A stretch of DNA of 9,087 nt from NCBI GenBank assembly GCA_011330835.1, contig DRPO01000607.1, positions 1 to 9,087 on the forward strand, written 5' to 3'. Source of the stretch: Gammaproteobacteria bacterium (GTDB lineage Bacteria > Pseudomonadota > Gammaproteobacteria > UWMA-0217). Made by a program: the position numbers and the translations under genes. This document shows, piece after piece, positions 1 through 6,501 of this stretch. Positions within the stretch are counted from its first letter, which is position 1. Each line of letters starts with the position of its first letter. A model generated the notes under the pieces. That model was not told the origin of the DNA and did not search any database. It worked only from the letters and a program-made list of their open reading frames with translations.

Positions 1-700
1 ACATGCGTCGGAGCACGTAGTTCCTCCGCAGTTTGGCGCGCTGGGGGTTGGCGATGGGGTTGTACTTCGACGGCGCCTTGTAGAGCCCGGCCATCATGGC
101 GATCTGCGCGAGCGTCAGGTCGCCCACATCGACGCCATAGTAGATCTGGGCCGCCGCGCCCACGCCGTAGGCGCGCTTGCCCATGTAGTTCTGGTTGAGA
201 TAGAGCGCCAGGATCTCGTCCTTGCTCAGCTTCTTCTCGATTTGCAGCGCCAGCAGCATCTCCCGCAGTTTGCGCCAGAAGGTGCGCTCCCGATTCAGGA
301 AGAAGTTGCGCGCCACCTGCATGGTGATGGTCGAGCCGCCCTGCAGCGCGGCCTGGGTCCTGGCCAGGCTGAACGCCGCCCGCAGGATGCCCTGGTAATC
401 GACGCCGGGATGCTCGTAGAACCGGTCGTCCTCGGCGGCGATCACGGCCTGCTTGAGCGGAAGCGGAATCTCGTCGATTTTCAGCGGAACGCGCCGTTTC
501 TCGCCAAATTCGGCCAACAGGTCGCCTTCCGCGGAGAAAACGCGTAGCGGAACGTGGTATTGAACGCGCTTGAGTTCGTTTACGGAAGGCAGTCCCGGCA
601 AGACATAGAGCGAGAGCCCCGCCGCCAGCAGAATCCCCGCAACCGCCAAAGCCGAGACCGGGATCAAAGTCCAGCGTACAAGTGCGCGCCAGACTTTCAT
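1..700 (-). CDS. mrcA: Penicillin-binding protein 1A (class A PBP), N-terminal part, cut by window edge
   Basis: This is a bifunctional murein synthase: a glycosyltransferase that polymerises lipid II, followed by a transpeptidase that cross-links peptides on the periplasmic face of the inner membrane. Only 233 codons are present: start codon at 700-698, open through base 1. Visible are a short cytoplasmic tail, one membrane anchor (about residues 11-36), and the GT51 glycosyltransferase domain. Motif EDDRFYEHPGVD carries the catalytic Glu90. GGSTITMQVARN is at about 121-132. RKLREM at 143-148 carries the second conserved Glu (147). These are followed by EKKLSKDEILALYLN and RAYGVGAAAQIYYG. 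The transpeptidase domain with its SxxK, SxN and KTG motifs lies outside the window, so its integrity cannot be judged. No Shine-Dalgarno is visible before the ATG, but the start gives a normal N-terminus and I see no better upstream start. It is divergent from pilM, as in Pseudomonas ponA-pilMNOPQ. The family call is secure; the 1A subtype rests on motifs plus context. Confidence 0.95.
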   Translation of the reverse strand, partial: MKVWRALVRWTLIPVSALAVAGILLAAGLSLYVLPGLPSVNELKRVQYHVPLRVFSAEGDLLAEFGEKRRVPLKIDEIPLPLKQAVIAAEDDRFYEHPGVDYQGILRAAFSLARTQAALQGGSTITMQVARNFFLNRERTFWRKLREMLLALQIEKKLSKDEILALYLNQNYMGKRAYGVGAAAQIYYGVDVGDLTLAQIAMMAGLYKAPSKYNPIANPQRAKLRRNYVLRRM

Positions 701-892
701 AAGGCCGACTGGTTCAACTTTATGGCGGCCAAAGATTTGCTAGCGTACGCCGAACGCCCGCCGGAAACGCTCGCCGGGTCACGAGCTGGAGCAAAATAAG
801 GTAACATAGACGCGTTTAGAGCAAGTTAGGGCGCTTAATTGACAACCGACAGTATGTTTGGATGTTAAGTGCAAGCAAACCGAGGGAATTGA
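701..892. promoter_or_regulatory. Divergent mrcA-pilM intergenic region
   Basis: This 192-bp gap separates the divergent starts of mrcA and pilM and must hold the promoters of both. The half nearer pilM (about 790-892) is clearly richer in A and T than the flanking genes. It contains the sigma70-like -35 for pilM listed separately. For mrcA only weak candidates are visible: TTGCTT (878-873) with CATACT (856-851) on the minus strand, 16-bp spacer, and a TTGTCA hexamer (845-840) with no good -10. No small gene, RNA gene or strong hairpin was seen here. Confidence 0.5.
839..868 (+). promoter_or_regulatory. Candidate sigma70 promoter of pilMNOPQ
   Basis: A perfect -35 consensus TTGACA lies at 839-844. 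The -10 is weak: ATGTTA at 862-867 (17-bp spacer, preceded by a TG one base upstream as in extended -10 elements) or TGTTAA at 863-868 (18-bp spacer). Transcription would start near 874, about 20 bases before the pilM GTG. No sigma54 GG/GC promoter was noticed. The position is right for the operon, but the poor -10 keeps this a candidate only. Confidence 0.4.
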
Positions 893-1951
893 GTGTTTTC
901 ATTTGGACGAAAAAACCGGCCTTTGCTTGGCGTTGACATCAGCTCGACGAGTGTAAAGTTAATTGAGTTGAGTCGATCTGGCAACCGCTATCGGGTTGAA
1001 GCCTATACCGTGGAGCCGTTGCCGACGAACTCGGTCGTGGAGAAGAACATCTCCGACGTGGGCGCGGTCGCCAATGCGCTGACCAAGGCGGTCAAGCGTT
1101 GCAACTCCAGAACCCGTCGCTGCGCGCTGGCCGTGCCCTCCTCCGCCGCCATTTCCAAATCCATCACCATGCCGGCGACGATTCCGGAAGAGGAAATGGA
1201 GGCGCAGATCCAGCTCGAAGCGGATCAGTACATCCCCTATTCGCTGGACGAGGTCAATCTCGACTTCGAAGTCCTGGGAACCTCGGAAGTCACACCCAAT
1301 ACCGTTGATGTGCTGCTCGCCGCCTGCCGCACCGAAGTGGTGGAAACCCGTTGCTCGATCGCCGAAACGGCGGGATTGGAGCCGGTTATCGTCGATATCG
1401 AGTCCTATGCGACCGAGAACGCGGTTCAGTTGCTGGACAATCATCAGCCGGACGAAAATGACCGAACTGTGGCGGTCTTCGATATCGGCGCCACGATGAC
1501 CAGCATCTCGGTTATCCACAATGGCCGACTGATCTACACCCGCGAGCAACCGTTCGGCGGTCGCCAGCTCACCGAGGAAATCATGCGCCGCTATGGCCTG
1601 TCCTACGCCGAGGCTGGTCTGGCGAAGAAGGAAGGCGGGCTGCCGGACAATTACGTCCCGGAGATCCTCAACAACTTCAAGGACACGCTGGTGCAGCAAA
1701 CCCAACGCCTGTTGCAGTTTTTTTTCGCCTCCAGCCAGTTTCACGAAGTTGACCAGATCATTCTGGGCGGGGGCTGCGCCTCCATCCCTGGCGTCGATGA
1801 GCTGGTGGAGCGCCAGAACCAGACGCCGACGATCATCGCCAACCCGTTCAGCCGGATGAGTTTCGCGCCGCAGATCAACCAGCAGCGTCTGGGCAACGAC
1901 GCGCCGGCGCTGCTCATCGCGGTGGGACTGGCGCTCAGAGGGTTCGACTGA
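893..1951 (+). CDS. pilM: Type IV pilus assembly protein PilM (actin-like ATPase)
   Basis: PilM is a cytoplasmic actin/FtsA-like protein that binds nucleotide and the cytoplasmic tail of PilN, tying the pilus motor side to the inner-membrane alignment complex. The 352 residues match the usual length of about 350. Visible are the phosphate-1 motif GVDISSTSVKLIEL (13-26), the second phosphate motif VAVFDIGAT (about 193-201, Asp197), and the adenosine-side GGGCASIPG (292-300). The start is GTG at 893, with GAGGG (882-886) six bases upstream. The first codons are AT-rich, which favours initiation. The stop TGA overlaps the pilN ATG by one base (TGATG at 1949-1953), suggesting translational coupling. 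An eight-T run at 1718-1725 encodes part of Phe276-Phe278 and is discussed as a finding. First gene of the pilMNOPQ operon; function is known from the family, and the order of neighbours supports it. Confidence 0.97.
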   Translation: MFSFGRKNRPLLGVDISSTSVKLIELSRSGNRYRVEAYTVEPLPTNSVVEKNISDVGAVANALTKAVKRCNSRTRRCALAVPSSAAISKSITMPATIPEEEMEAQIQLEADQYIPYSLDEVNLDFEVLGTSEVTPNTVDVLLAACRTEVVETRCSIAETAGLEPVIVDIESYATENAVQLLDNHQPDENDRTVAVFDIGATMTSISVIHNGRLIYTREQPFGGRQLTEEIMRRYGLSYAEAGLAKKEGGLPDNYVPEILNNFKDTLVQQTQRLLQFFFASSQFHEVDQIILGGGCASIPGVDELVERQNQTPTIIANPFSRMSFAPQINQQRLGNDAPALLIAVGLALRGFD

Positions 1952-2532
1952 TGGCGCGCATCAATCTTCTACCTTGGCGGGAGCAACGCCGCAAGGAGCA
2001 GCAGCGCCGCTTCCTGTCGATGCTGGGACTGACCGCCGTGCTGGGACTGGCGGTGCTGGTGGGCGCGCACCTCTATATCAGCGGCCTTATCGACAATCAG
2101 AACATGCGGCTCAACCGGCTGCGCCAGGAAATCCGCGTCGTGGACAAGCAGATCCGCGAAATCAGGGATCTCGACAAAGCCAAGCGGGCATTGATGGATC
2201 GCATGGAAATCGTCCAGCAATTGCAGCGCAGCCGCCCCGAAATCGTGCATATTTTCGATGAGCTGGTGACGACATTGCCCGATGGCGCCTATCTGACCGA
2301 GGTGATCCAGCAAGGCAACACGCTGAAAATTTCCGGCAAGGCGGAATCGGACGCGCGGGTGTCGAACTACATGCGCAACCTCGAACGTTCGCCATGGCTC
2401 AAGAACCCGAAGCTGTCGGTCATCCAGTCCCGGGCCAAGAGCAACAAGTCCCGCACCACGGTGCGCTCGTTCTCTTTGCAAGTGGAGAAAGAGACCCCGC
2501 GGCAACAGGAGGGCAAGCGTGGATCTGAATGA
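1951..2532 (+). CDS. pilN: Type IV pilus inner-membrane alignment protein PilN
   Basis: PilN is a bitopic inner-membrane protein that pairs with PilO and recruits PilM. The cytoplasmic N-terminus carries the hallmark INLLPWRE motif (residues 4-11), the segment known in the family to dock into PilM. A basic stretch (to about 20) leads into one membrane helix (about 21-43). A predicted coiled coil follows (about 48-85, rich in Arg, Gln, Glu and Leu), then a small periplasmic ferredoxin-like domain (about 90-180). Length is 193 residues, normal for the family. AGAGGG at 1937-1942 gives a ribosome site eight bases before the ATG, and the start overlaps the pilM stop. The last 14 bases are shared with pilO, and the charged tail (EGKRGSE) is encoded over the pilO ribosome site. 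Confidence 0.96.
   Translation: MARINLLPWREQRRKEQQRRFLSMLGLTAVLGLAVLVGAHLYISGLIDNQNMRLNRLRQEIRVVDKQIREIRDLDKAKRALMDRMEIVQQLQRSRPEIVHIFDELVTTLPDGAYLTEVIQQGNTLKISGKAESDARVSNYMRNLERSPWLKNPKLSVIQSRAKSNKSRTTVRSFSLQVEKETPRQQEGKRGSE
2507..2512 (+). promoter_or_regulatory. Ribosome binding site fixing the pilO GTG start
   Basis: A perfect AGGAGG lies inside the end of pilN, six bases before the GTG at 2519. It supports the 14-base overlap of pilN and pilO and the non-ATG start of pilO. Confidence 0.8.
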
Positions 2533-3124
2533 GCTGAAAAATCTGGACATCACCGATCTGTCCCGGCTCGGGAACGCGCCGCTGGCCGTCAAGGGGATTC
2601 TCGCGGGGTTGGTGCTGATTACCGTCGTCGCGGCGGGATACTACCTGCATACCAGCAAGCAACTGGAAGAGCTCAAGGCGCTCGAAGCGCAGGAAATCGA
2701 CCTGCGCAAGAGCTTCGACAACAAGCACAAGAAAGCCGCCAACCTGGCCGTTTACAAGGCTCAGCTCAAAAGCATCCAGGACGAATTCGGTTCGATGCTT
2801 CGCCAACTGCCCAGCGATACCGAGATTCCCGCCGTCATTCTCGATGTTTCCCAGACCGGGCTGGCCAGCGGCCTGAAAATCGAGCTGTTCAAGCCCCAGC
2901 CCGAAATCAACAAGGGTTTCTACGCGGAGAAGCCGATCCAGATTCAGGTCACCGGCACTTATCAACAAATGGCCCAATTCTCCAGCGGCATTGCCGCGCT
3001 GCCAAGAATCGTGACCTTGCATAACATCAAGCTAAAGCCGGCCCGCAATGGCAAACTGGTCATGGACGTGACCGCCAAGACCTATCGATACCTCGCCGAC
3101 GAGGAGGAGAAGGCCAAGCCATGA
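2519..3124 (+). CDS. pilO: Type IV pilus inner-membrane alignment protein PilO
   Basis: PilO forms a heterodimer with PilN in the inner membrane and contacts the lipoprotein PilP; together they set the spacing between motor and secretin. The 201 residues show a short cytoplasmic segment, one membrane helix (about 24-43), a charged coiled coil (about 45-95), and a periplasmic ferredoxin-like domain (about 100-195). The start is GTG at 2519, chosen because AGGAGG at 2507-2512 sits six bases upstream; this is the strongest ribosome site in the window. That start makes the gene overlap pilN by 14 bases, so reinitiation or coupling is likely. Its own stop overlaps pilP in an ATGA (3121-3124). Confidence 0.96.
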   Translation: MDLNELKNLDITDLSRLGNAPLAVKGILAGLVLITVVAAGYYLHTSKQLEELKALEAQEIDLRKSFDNKHKKAANLAVYKAQLKSIQDEFGSMLRQLPSDTEIPAVILDVSQTGLASGLKIELFKPQPEINKGFYAEKPIQIQVTGTYQQMAQFSSGIAALPRIVTLHNIKLKPARNGKLVMDVTAKTYRYLADEEEKAKP

Positions 3125-3690
3125 GATTCCCAACCTGTTACATGCCGCAAGGCCGAAAGAATGGCTGGATTCGCCTGCTCGGCCTGATGCTGATTCTGCC
3201 CGCGCTGGCTCTGACCAGTGGTTGCGAACAGGACAACAGCGATCTGGAGGAATTCATCGACGCCGTCAAGGCCAAGCCGGCGACCGACATTCCGCCCATC
3301 CCGGATATTGCGGCTTACCAGCCATTTGATTACCCTGCCCATCAAAGAGATCCGTTTGACGAGAGCGTGCTGGCCGCCAAGCTGGCACCGGAGCACCGGA
3401 TATCGAACAACATCCGGATCGATCGGAATCGTCCCAAGGAATATCTGGAAGGCTTTCCCCTCGACTCGCTGCGCATGGTGGGCACCCTGTCGCAAGGCGG
3501 ACAATTGTGGGGGCTGATCAAGACGCCAGATGGTACTATCCAGCGGGTCAGGGTCGGTAACTACATGGGCCAGAATCACGGCAAGATTACCCAGATCACC
3601 GAAAACAGCATCAAGCTGACAGAAATCGCGCCGGATGGATACGGCGGGTTTATCAAGCGGCCCGCGTCGGTCGCGCTGAAGACCCCATAG
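3121..3690 (+). CDS. pilP: Type IV pilus lipoprotein PilP
   Basis: PilP is an inner-membrane-associated lipoprotein that connects the PilN-PilO dimer to the N0 domain of PilQ. The 189-residue product has a lipoprotein signal (hydrophobic 17-31, lipobox TSGC with the modified Cys at 35). A long Pro-rich flexible linker follows (about 51-110; it includes DPFD, similar to the DPF segment seen in the family). The compact beta domain covers about 112-180 (SLRMVGTLSQGG...WGLIKTPDG...VRVGNYMG). An extra Cys at residue 6 precedes the signal core and should be removed with it. The ATG overlaps the pilO stop by four bases. A purine-rich stretch at 3101-3113 (AGGAG and AAGG) lies upstream. A second ATG at codon 8 (3142) has no ribosome site and would only shorten the n-region. 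Confidence 0.95.
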   Translation: MRFPTCYMPQGRKNGWIRLLGLMLILPALALTSGCEQDNSDLEEFIDAVKAKPATDIPPIPDIAAYQPFDYPAHQRDPFDESVLAAKLAPEHRISNNIRIDRNRPKEYLEGFPLDSLRMVGTLSQGGQLWGLIKTPDGTIQRVRVGNYMGQNHGKITQITENSIKLTEIAPDGYGGFIKRPASVALKTP

Positions 3691-3705
3691 TACGGGGATA
3701 ATAAT

Positions 3706-5814
3706 ATGAAGACTCAACAATCAATGACAACGAAAAAGGATTTTTCCCCGCTGCGGAGCCGGTCGGTTCGTCTGCTGACGAGCGTCGTGGCGTTGCTCTG
3801 GTTTGCGCTGTCTTTTTCCGACGCCTTCGCCGCGCTGTATCGGCTGAAATCGCTCGATTACCAGCCCGGGCTGGAAAACGGCGCGGAGATCCGGCTGACC
3901 TTCGATGGCCCGGCCCCCACGCCCAAGGCGTTCGCGATCGCCAATCCCGCGCGCATTACACTGGACTTTACCGACACCCAAAATCAGCTCCCCAAGCGCT
4001 ATATCCGGCTTTCCTCCGGCATCGCCCGCAGCGTCAGCGCGGCGCAGGCGCGGGATCGCACCCGCCTGGTGGTCAACCTGGCGCGGATGGCCGATTACGA
4101 GGCCTACCCGGAGGGCAATGAACTGGTGCTCAAACTCAGCCCCAAGGCCGTTCAGCCCGTCATCCCCGTCTCGGAAGTAACCGATGGCCGCACCCCGGTC
4201 GATCCACCGCCTTCCCACGCAACCTATGAGCGGATGACGCAGGGCGATGTGACCGGCTACAGCGTGACCAATATCGATTTCCGCCGCAGCGCCGATGGCG
4301 CCGGTCGCGTACTGATCAAGTTCTCCGACAGCCGCATTCCCGTCGACATTCAGCAGCAGGGCTCAAAGGTCGTCGTCAACATCAAGGGCGCTGGTCTCGC
4401 CCCCGGTCTGCAGCGCCGCATGGATGTGACCGACTTCGCCACGCCGGTGACAACCATCGACGCCAAGTCCTCTGGCAGCCAGGCGTCCATCGTCATCGCG
4501 GCTCACGGCGAATTCAGCCAGATCGCTTACCAGTCCGGCAACACCTATACGGTGGAGATTCGTCCGGTCAAGCGCGGCCAGGCCAGCGCCCGCAAGAAGA
4601 AAGAGATTACCTATACCGGCGAGCGCCTGTCGCTCAATTTCCAGTCCATCGAGGTGCGCTCGGTGCTCCAGTTGATCGCCGACTTCACTGGCCTGAACAT
4701 CGTCGTCAGCGACCAGGTGCAAGGTGAAATTACCCTGCGCCTCAAGGATGTGCCGTGGGATCAGGCGCTGGCGATCATTCTGCGCACCCAGGGGCTGGAC
4801 AAGCGCCAGCAGGGCAACGTGCTGTATATCGACAAGGCGGAAAACATCCGCCGACACGAGAAAGAGGAGCTTCAGGCCACCGTGGATGTGCAGCAACGCG
4901 TGCCGCTGCGCACCGAAATCATCCCGCTCAACTATGCCGACGCGCGGGAAATGTCCACCCTGCTGAAAAGCGGCTCCAGCGGCAACTCGATCCTCTCCGA
5001 TCGCGGCTCGGTTTCCATCGACAAGCGCACGAACAGTCTGCTCGTCCAGGATACGCCCGCCAAGCTGGACGAAATCCGCGCGCTGATCACCAAGCTGGAT
5101 ATCCCGGTCAAGCAGGTGCTGATCGAGACCCGCATCGTCACCGCCAGCGACAAGTTCACCCATGAACTGGGCGCGGCCTTTTCCGCCAGCAATCGCGACG
5201 CCCAGCTCAATGGCGAGTTGACCGGCGATTTCGATGTCGGGCTTGGGGCCAACAGCCCGGCGGGCGCGGTCGGCCTGAAGCTGACCAAGCTTCCGCTGGG
5301 CGCTCAACTGGATCTGGAGCTTTCCGCCGCCCAGGTAGAGGATCAGGCCGAGATTATCGCCAATCCGCGAATCATTACCTCCAACAAGCGCAAGGCGCGC
5401 ATCGAACAGGGCGTGGAGATTCCTTATGAAGAGGCCACCTCCAGCGGCGCGACCAACATCGCCTTCAAAAAGGCCGTCCTGAGTCTGGAGGTGGTTCCCC
5501 ACATCACCAAGGATCACCAGGTCAACCTCGATCTGCGAGTGAGCCGCGACAGCGTCGGCGCGATCTTCAACGGCGTTCCCAGTATCGACACGCGCGAAGT
5601 GGAAACCCATGTGCGCGTGAAAAACGGTCAGACCATCGTGCTGGGCGGCATCTTTGAAGAAACCAAGGCGAAAAACAAACGCTCGGTTCCCTTCTTCGGC
5701 GATTTGCCGGTGATCGGACGCCTGTTCCGCAAGAACTCGGATCGAAACGACAAATCCGAACTGCTGATCTTCGTCACCCCAAAGATTGTCGACAGCAGTC
5801 TCGATTCAGAGTGA
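3706..5814 (+). CDS. pilQ: Type IV pilus secretin PilQ
   Basis: PilQ forms the multimeric outer-membrane channel through which the pilus leaves the cell. The 702 residues match the family (about 700-715). In order: Sec signal peptide with a long n-region and likely cleavage after AFA (42/43); two AMIN domains (about 46-146 and 186-290) that bind peptidoglycan in this family; a secretin N0/STN domain (about 303-380) that contacts PilP; an N1 KH-like domain (about 400-468); and the secretin beta-barrel domain (about 470-697). The last contains a Gly/Asn-rich stretch (about 496-525) and the signature VPFFGDLPVIGRLF (661-674). The stretch 291-300 (AlaArgLysLysLys-rich) is a basic linker before N0. 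The start is ATG 3706, 15 bp after pilP, with only a weak CGGGGA upstream (3693-3698); ATG at codon 7 (3724) is possible and would keep the signal peptide. Confidence 0.97.
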   Translation: MKTQQSMTTKKDFSPLRSRSVRLLTSVVALLWFALSFSDAFAALYRLKSLDYQPGLENGAEIRLTFDGPAPTPKAFAIANPARITLDFTDTQNQLPKRYIRLSSGIARSVSAAQARDRTRLVVNLARMADYEAYPEGNELVLKLSPKAVQPVIPVSEVTDGRTPVDPPPSHATYERMTQGDVTGYSVTNIDFRRSADGAGRVLIKFSDSRIPVDIQQQGSKVVVNIKGAGLAPGLQRRMDVTDFATPVTTIDAKSSGSQASIVIAAHGEFSQIAYQSGNTYTVEIRPVKRGQASARKKKEITYTGERLSLNFQSIEVRSVLQLIADFTGLNIVVSDQVQGEITLRLKDVPWDQALAIILRTQGLDKRQQGNVLYIDKAENIRRHEKEELQATVDVQQRVPLRTEIIPLNYADAREMSTLLKSGSSGNSILSDRGSVSIDKRTNSLLVQDTPAKLDEIRALITKLDIPVKQVLIETRIVTASDKFTHELGAAFSASNRDAQLNGELTGDFDVGLGANSPAGAVGLKLTKLPLGAQLDLELSAAQVEDQAEIIANPRIITSNKRKARIEQGVEIPYEEATSSGATNIAFKKAVLSLEVVPHITKDHQVNLDLRVSRDSVGAIFNGVPSIDTREVETHVRVKNGQTIVLGGIFEETKAKNKRSVPFFGDLPVIGRLFRKNSDRNDKSELLIFVTPKIVDSSLDSE

Positions 5815-5872
5815 GTGAAGGTCTCCAATCACGTAGAATGGTTCCGATCGTTTAACGCGGACCCCCTTCTCC
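5815..5872 (+). promoter_or_regulatory. pilQ-aroK gap with weak promoter candidate
   Basis: This 58-bp gap shows no hairpin or T-tract that would end pilQ transcription. TAGAAT at 5834-5839 matches five of six -10 bases. The hexamer 17 bp upstream (GTGAGT, 5811-5816, overlapping the pilQ stop) matches only three of six -35 bases. If used, transcription would begin near 5846. Independent aroKB transcription is known in E. coli, so an internal promoter is plausible but not shown. Confidence 0.25.
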
Positions 5873-6394
5873 ATGCTTGACCGCCTGTTTCTCGTCGGCC
5901 CGATGGGCGCCGGAAAGACTTCCCTGGGCAAACTGCTCGCCACCGCCCTGGATTTCCGGTTCGTCGACAGCGATCGCGAGATCGAGGAACTGACCGGCGT
6001 CGATATCCCCACCATTTTCTACTACGAGGGCGAAACGGGCTTTCGGCTACGGGAAAAGGAGGTTATCGACCAACTGACCCGAGAGCCCGGGATTGTGCTC
6101 GCCACTGGCGGCGGCTCGGTGCTTGACCCGGTGAATCGCGAACGACTGGCGGCGCGCGGCTGCGTTGTCTATCTTCAGGTGTCCGTCGAGCAACAGCTCA
6201 GGCGCACCGCCCGGGATACCTCCCGACCACTGTTGCAAGTCCCCGACCCAGCCGCCCGGCTGGAAGAGATCGCCCGCGAGCGCACGCCCCTGTACGAATC
6301 AGTGGCCGATATTACGGTGGACACCAACCACGGCAACATCCATGCCATCAAGCGGCGGATACTCAAGGCCTTTCAGGAGATGCGCGACGCATAG
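5873..6394 (+). CDS. aroK: Shikimate kinase I
   Basis: This cytoplasmic enzyme phosphorylates shikimate at the 3-hydroxyl with ATP, the fifth step toward chorismate. The 173-residue product equals the E. coli AroK length. Visible are the Walker A loop GPMGAGKT (9-16); DSD at 32-34, whose Asp34 binds shikimate; GFRLRE with Arg58; the GGG loop at 79-81 (TGGGSV); the lid Arg118 (DTSRP); and Arg137 in RERTPLY, near the family's substrate Arg136. All catalytic elements are intact. The start at 5873 gives the standard N-terminus although no Shine-Dalgarno is visible. It lies between pilQ and aroB, the usual location in gammaproteobacteria; the link to pili is positional rather than functional. Confidence 0.97.
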   Translation: MLDRLFLVGPMGAGKTSLGKLLATALDFRFVDSDREIEELTGVDIPTIFYYEGETGFRLREKEVIDQLTREPGIVLATGGGSVLDPVNRERLAARGCVVYLQVSVEQQLRRTARDTSRPLLQVPDPAARLEEIARERTPLYESVADITVDTNHGNIHAIKRRILKAFQEMRDA

Positions 6395-6423
6395 GACAAT
6401 GAGCCCGCCTTCCCTCGTTGGCA

Positions 6424-6439
6424 GGGGCGCCGGCGCTCC
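6424..6439 (+). repeat. GC-rich inverted repeat in the aroK-aroB gap
   Basis: The core GCGCCGGCGC (6427-6436) is a perfect 10-bp palindrome. As RNA, GGGGCG and CGCUCC could pair (six pairs, one G-U) around a four-base CCGG loop. No T-run follows, so it does not look like an intrinsic terminator. Function unknown; palindromes of this kind are not rare in GC-rich DNA. Confidence 0.4.
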
Positions 6440-6464
6440 GATTCCGCATACGCTTGCCCGCCCA

Positions 6465-6482
6465 CTGGAAATCATTTTCCAG
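6465..6482. repeat. Perfect 7-bp inverted repeat upstream of aroB
   Basis: CTGGAAA (6465-6471) and TTTCCAG (6476-6482) are exact reverse complements separated by TCAT. It lies 20 bases before the aroB ATG and covers the candidate -35 of the aroB promoter. It could be an operator-like site for a dimeric repressor, or a small hairpin in read-through mRNA. No U-tract follows, so a terminator is unlikely. Confidence 0.45.
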
Positions 6483-6495
6483 GTACCGGTATAGT
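6466..6495 (+). promoter_or_regulatory. Candidate promoter placing transcription start at the aroB ATG
   Basis: TATAGT (6490-6495) matches five of six -10 bases. TGGAAA (6466-6471), 18 bp upstream, matches four of six -35 bases. With standard spacing the first transcribed base would be 6502, the A of the aroB start codon, giving a leaderless mRNA. No Shine-Dalgarno is visible before that ATG, which is consistent. Predicted by eye only. Confidence 0.35.
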
Positions 6496-6501
6496 AACCC
6501 G

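Noticed and set aside
120..345. Altered glycosyltransferase motifs in mrcA (GGSTITMQ rather than GGSTITQQ, NQNYMG rather than NKIYLG)
   Set aside because: The catalytic Glu residues are intact and such variants are, to my knowledge, within the normal range of class A PBPs, so this is not evidence of altered function.
242..799. Plus-strand frames of 101 and 81 codons at the left end
   Set aside because: The first lies inside mrcA, which is clearly coded on the minus strand; the second overlaps the mrcA start and the intergenic region. Neither has a family-like sequence.
4363..5610. Long minus-strand open frame of 415 codons inside pilQ
   Set aside because: It lies fully antisense to a confidently identified secretin gene and has no recognisable domain or ribosome site. 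Long antisense frames are expected in GC-rich genes with biased third codon positions. The same applies to minus-strand frames at 959-1744, 1969-2592, 2420-3022, 6643-7731 and 7747-8730.
6424..6445. Intrinsic terminator after aroK
   Set aside because: The GC hairpin is not followed by a T-run, so only an inverted repeat is reported.
6399..6494. 31-codon frame between aroK and aroB as a leader peptide gene
   Set aside because: It starts just after aroK and stops eight bases before aroB, but its AGGA lies only two bases from the ATG. It has no run of aromatic codons as expected for attenuation, and its Pro/Gly/Arg content looks like read-through of GC-rich palindromic DNA.
6418..6501. Upstream TTG start for aroB
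   Set aside because: It would add 28 residues absent from the AroB family; ATG 6502 gives the normal N-terminus and length.
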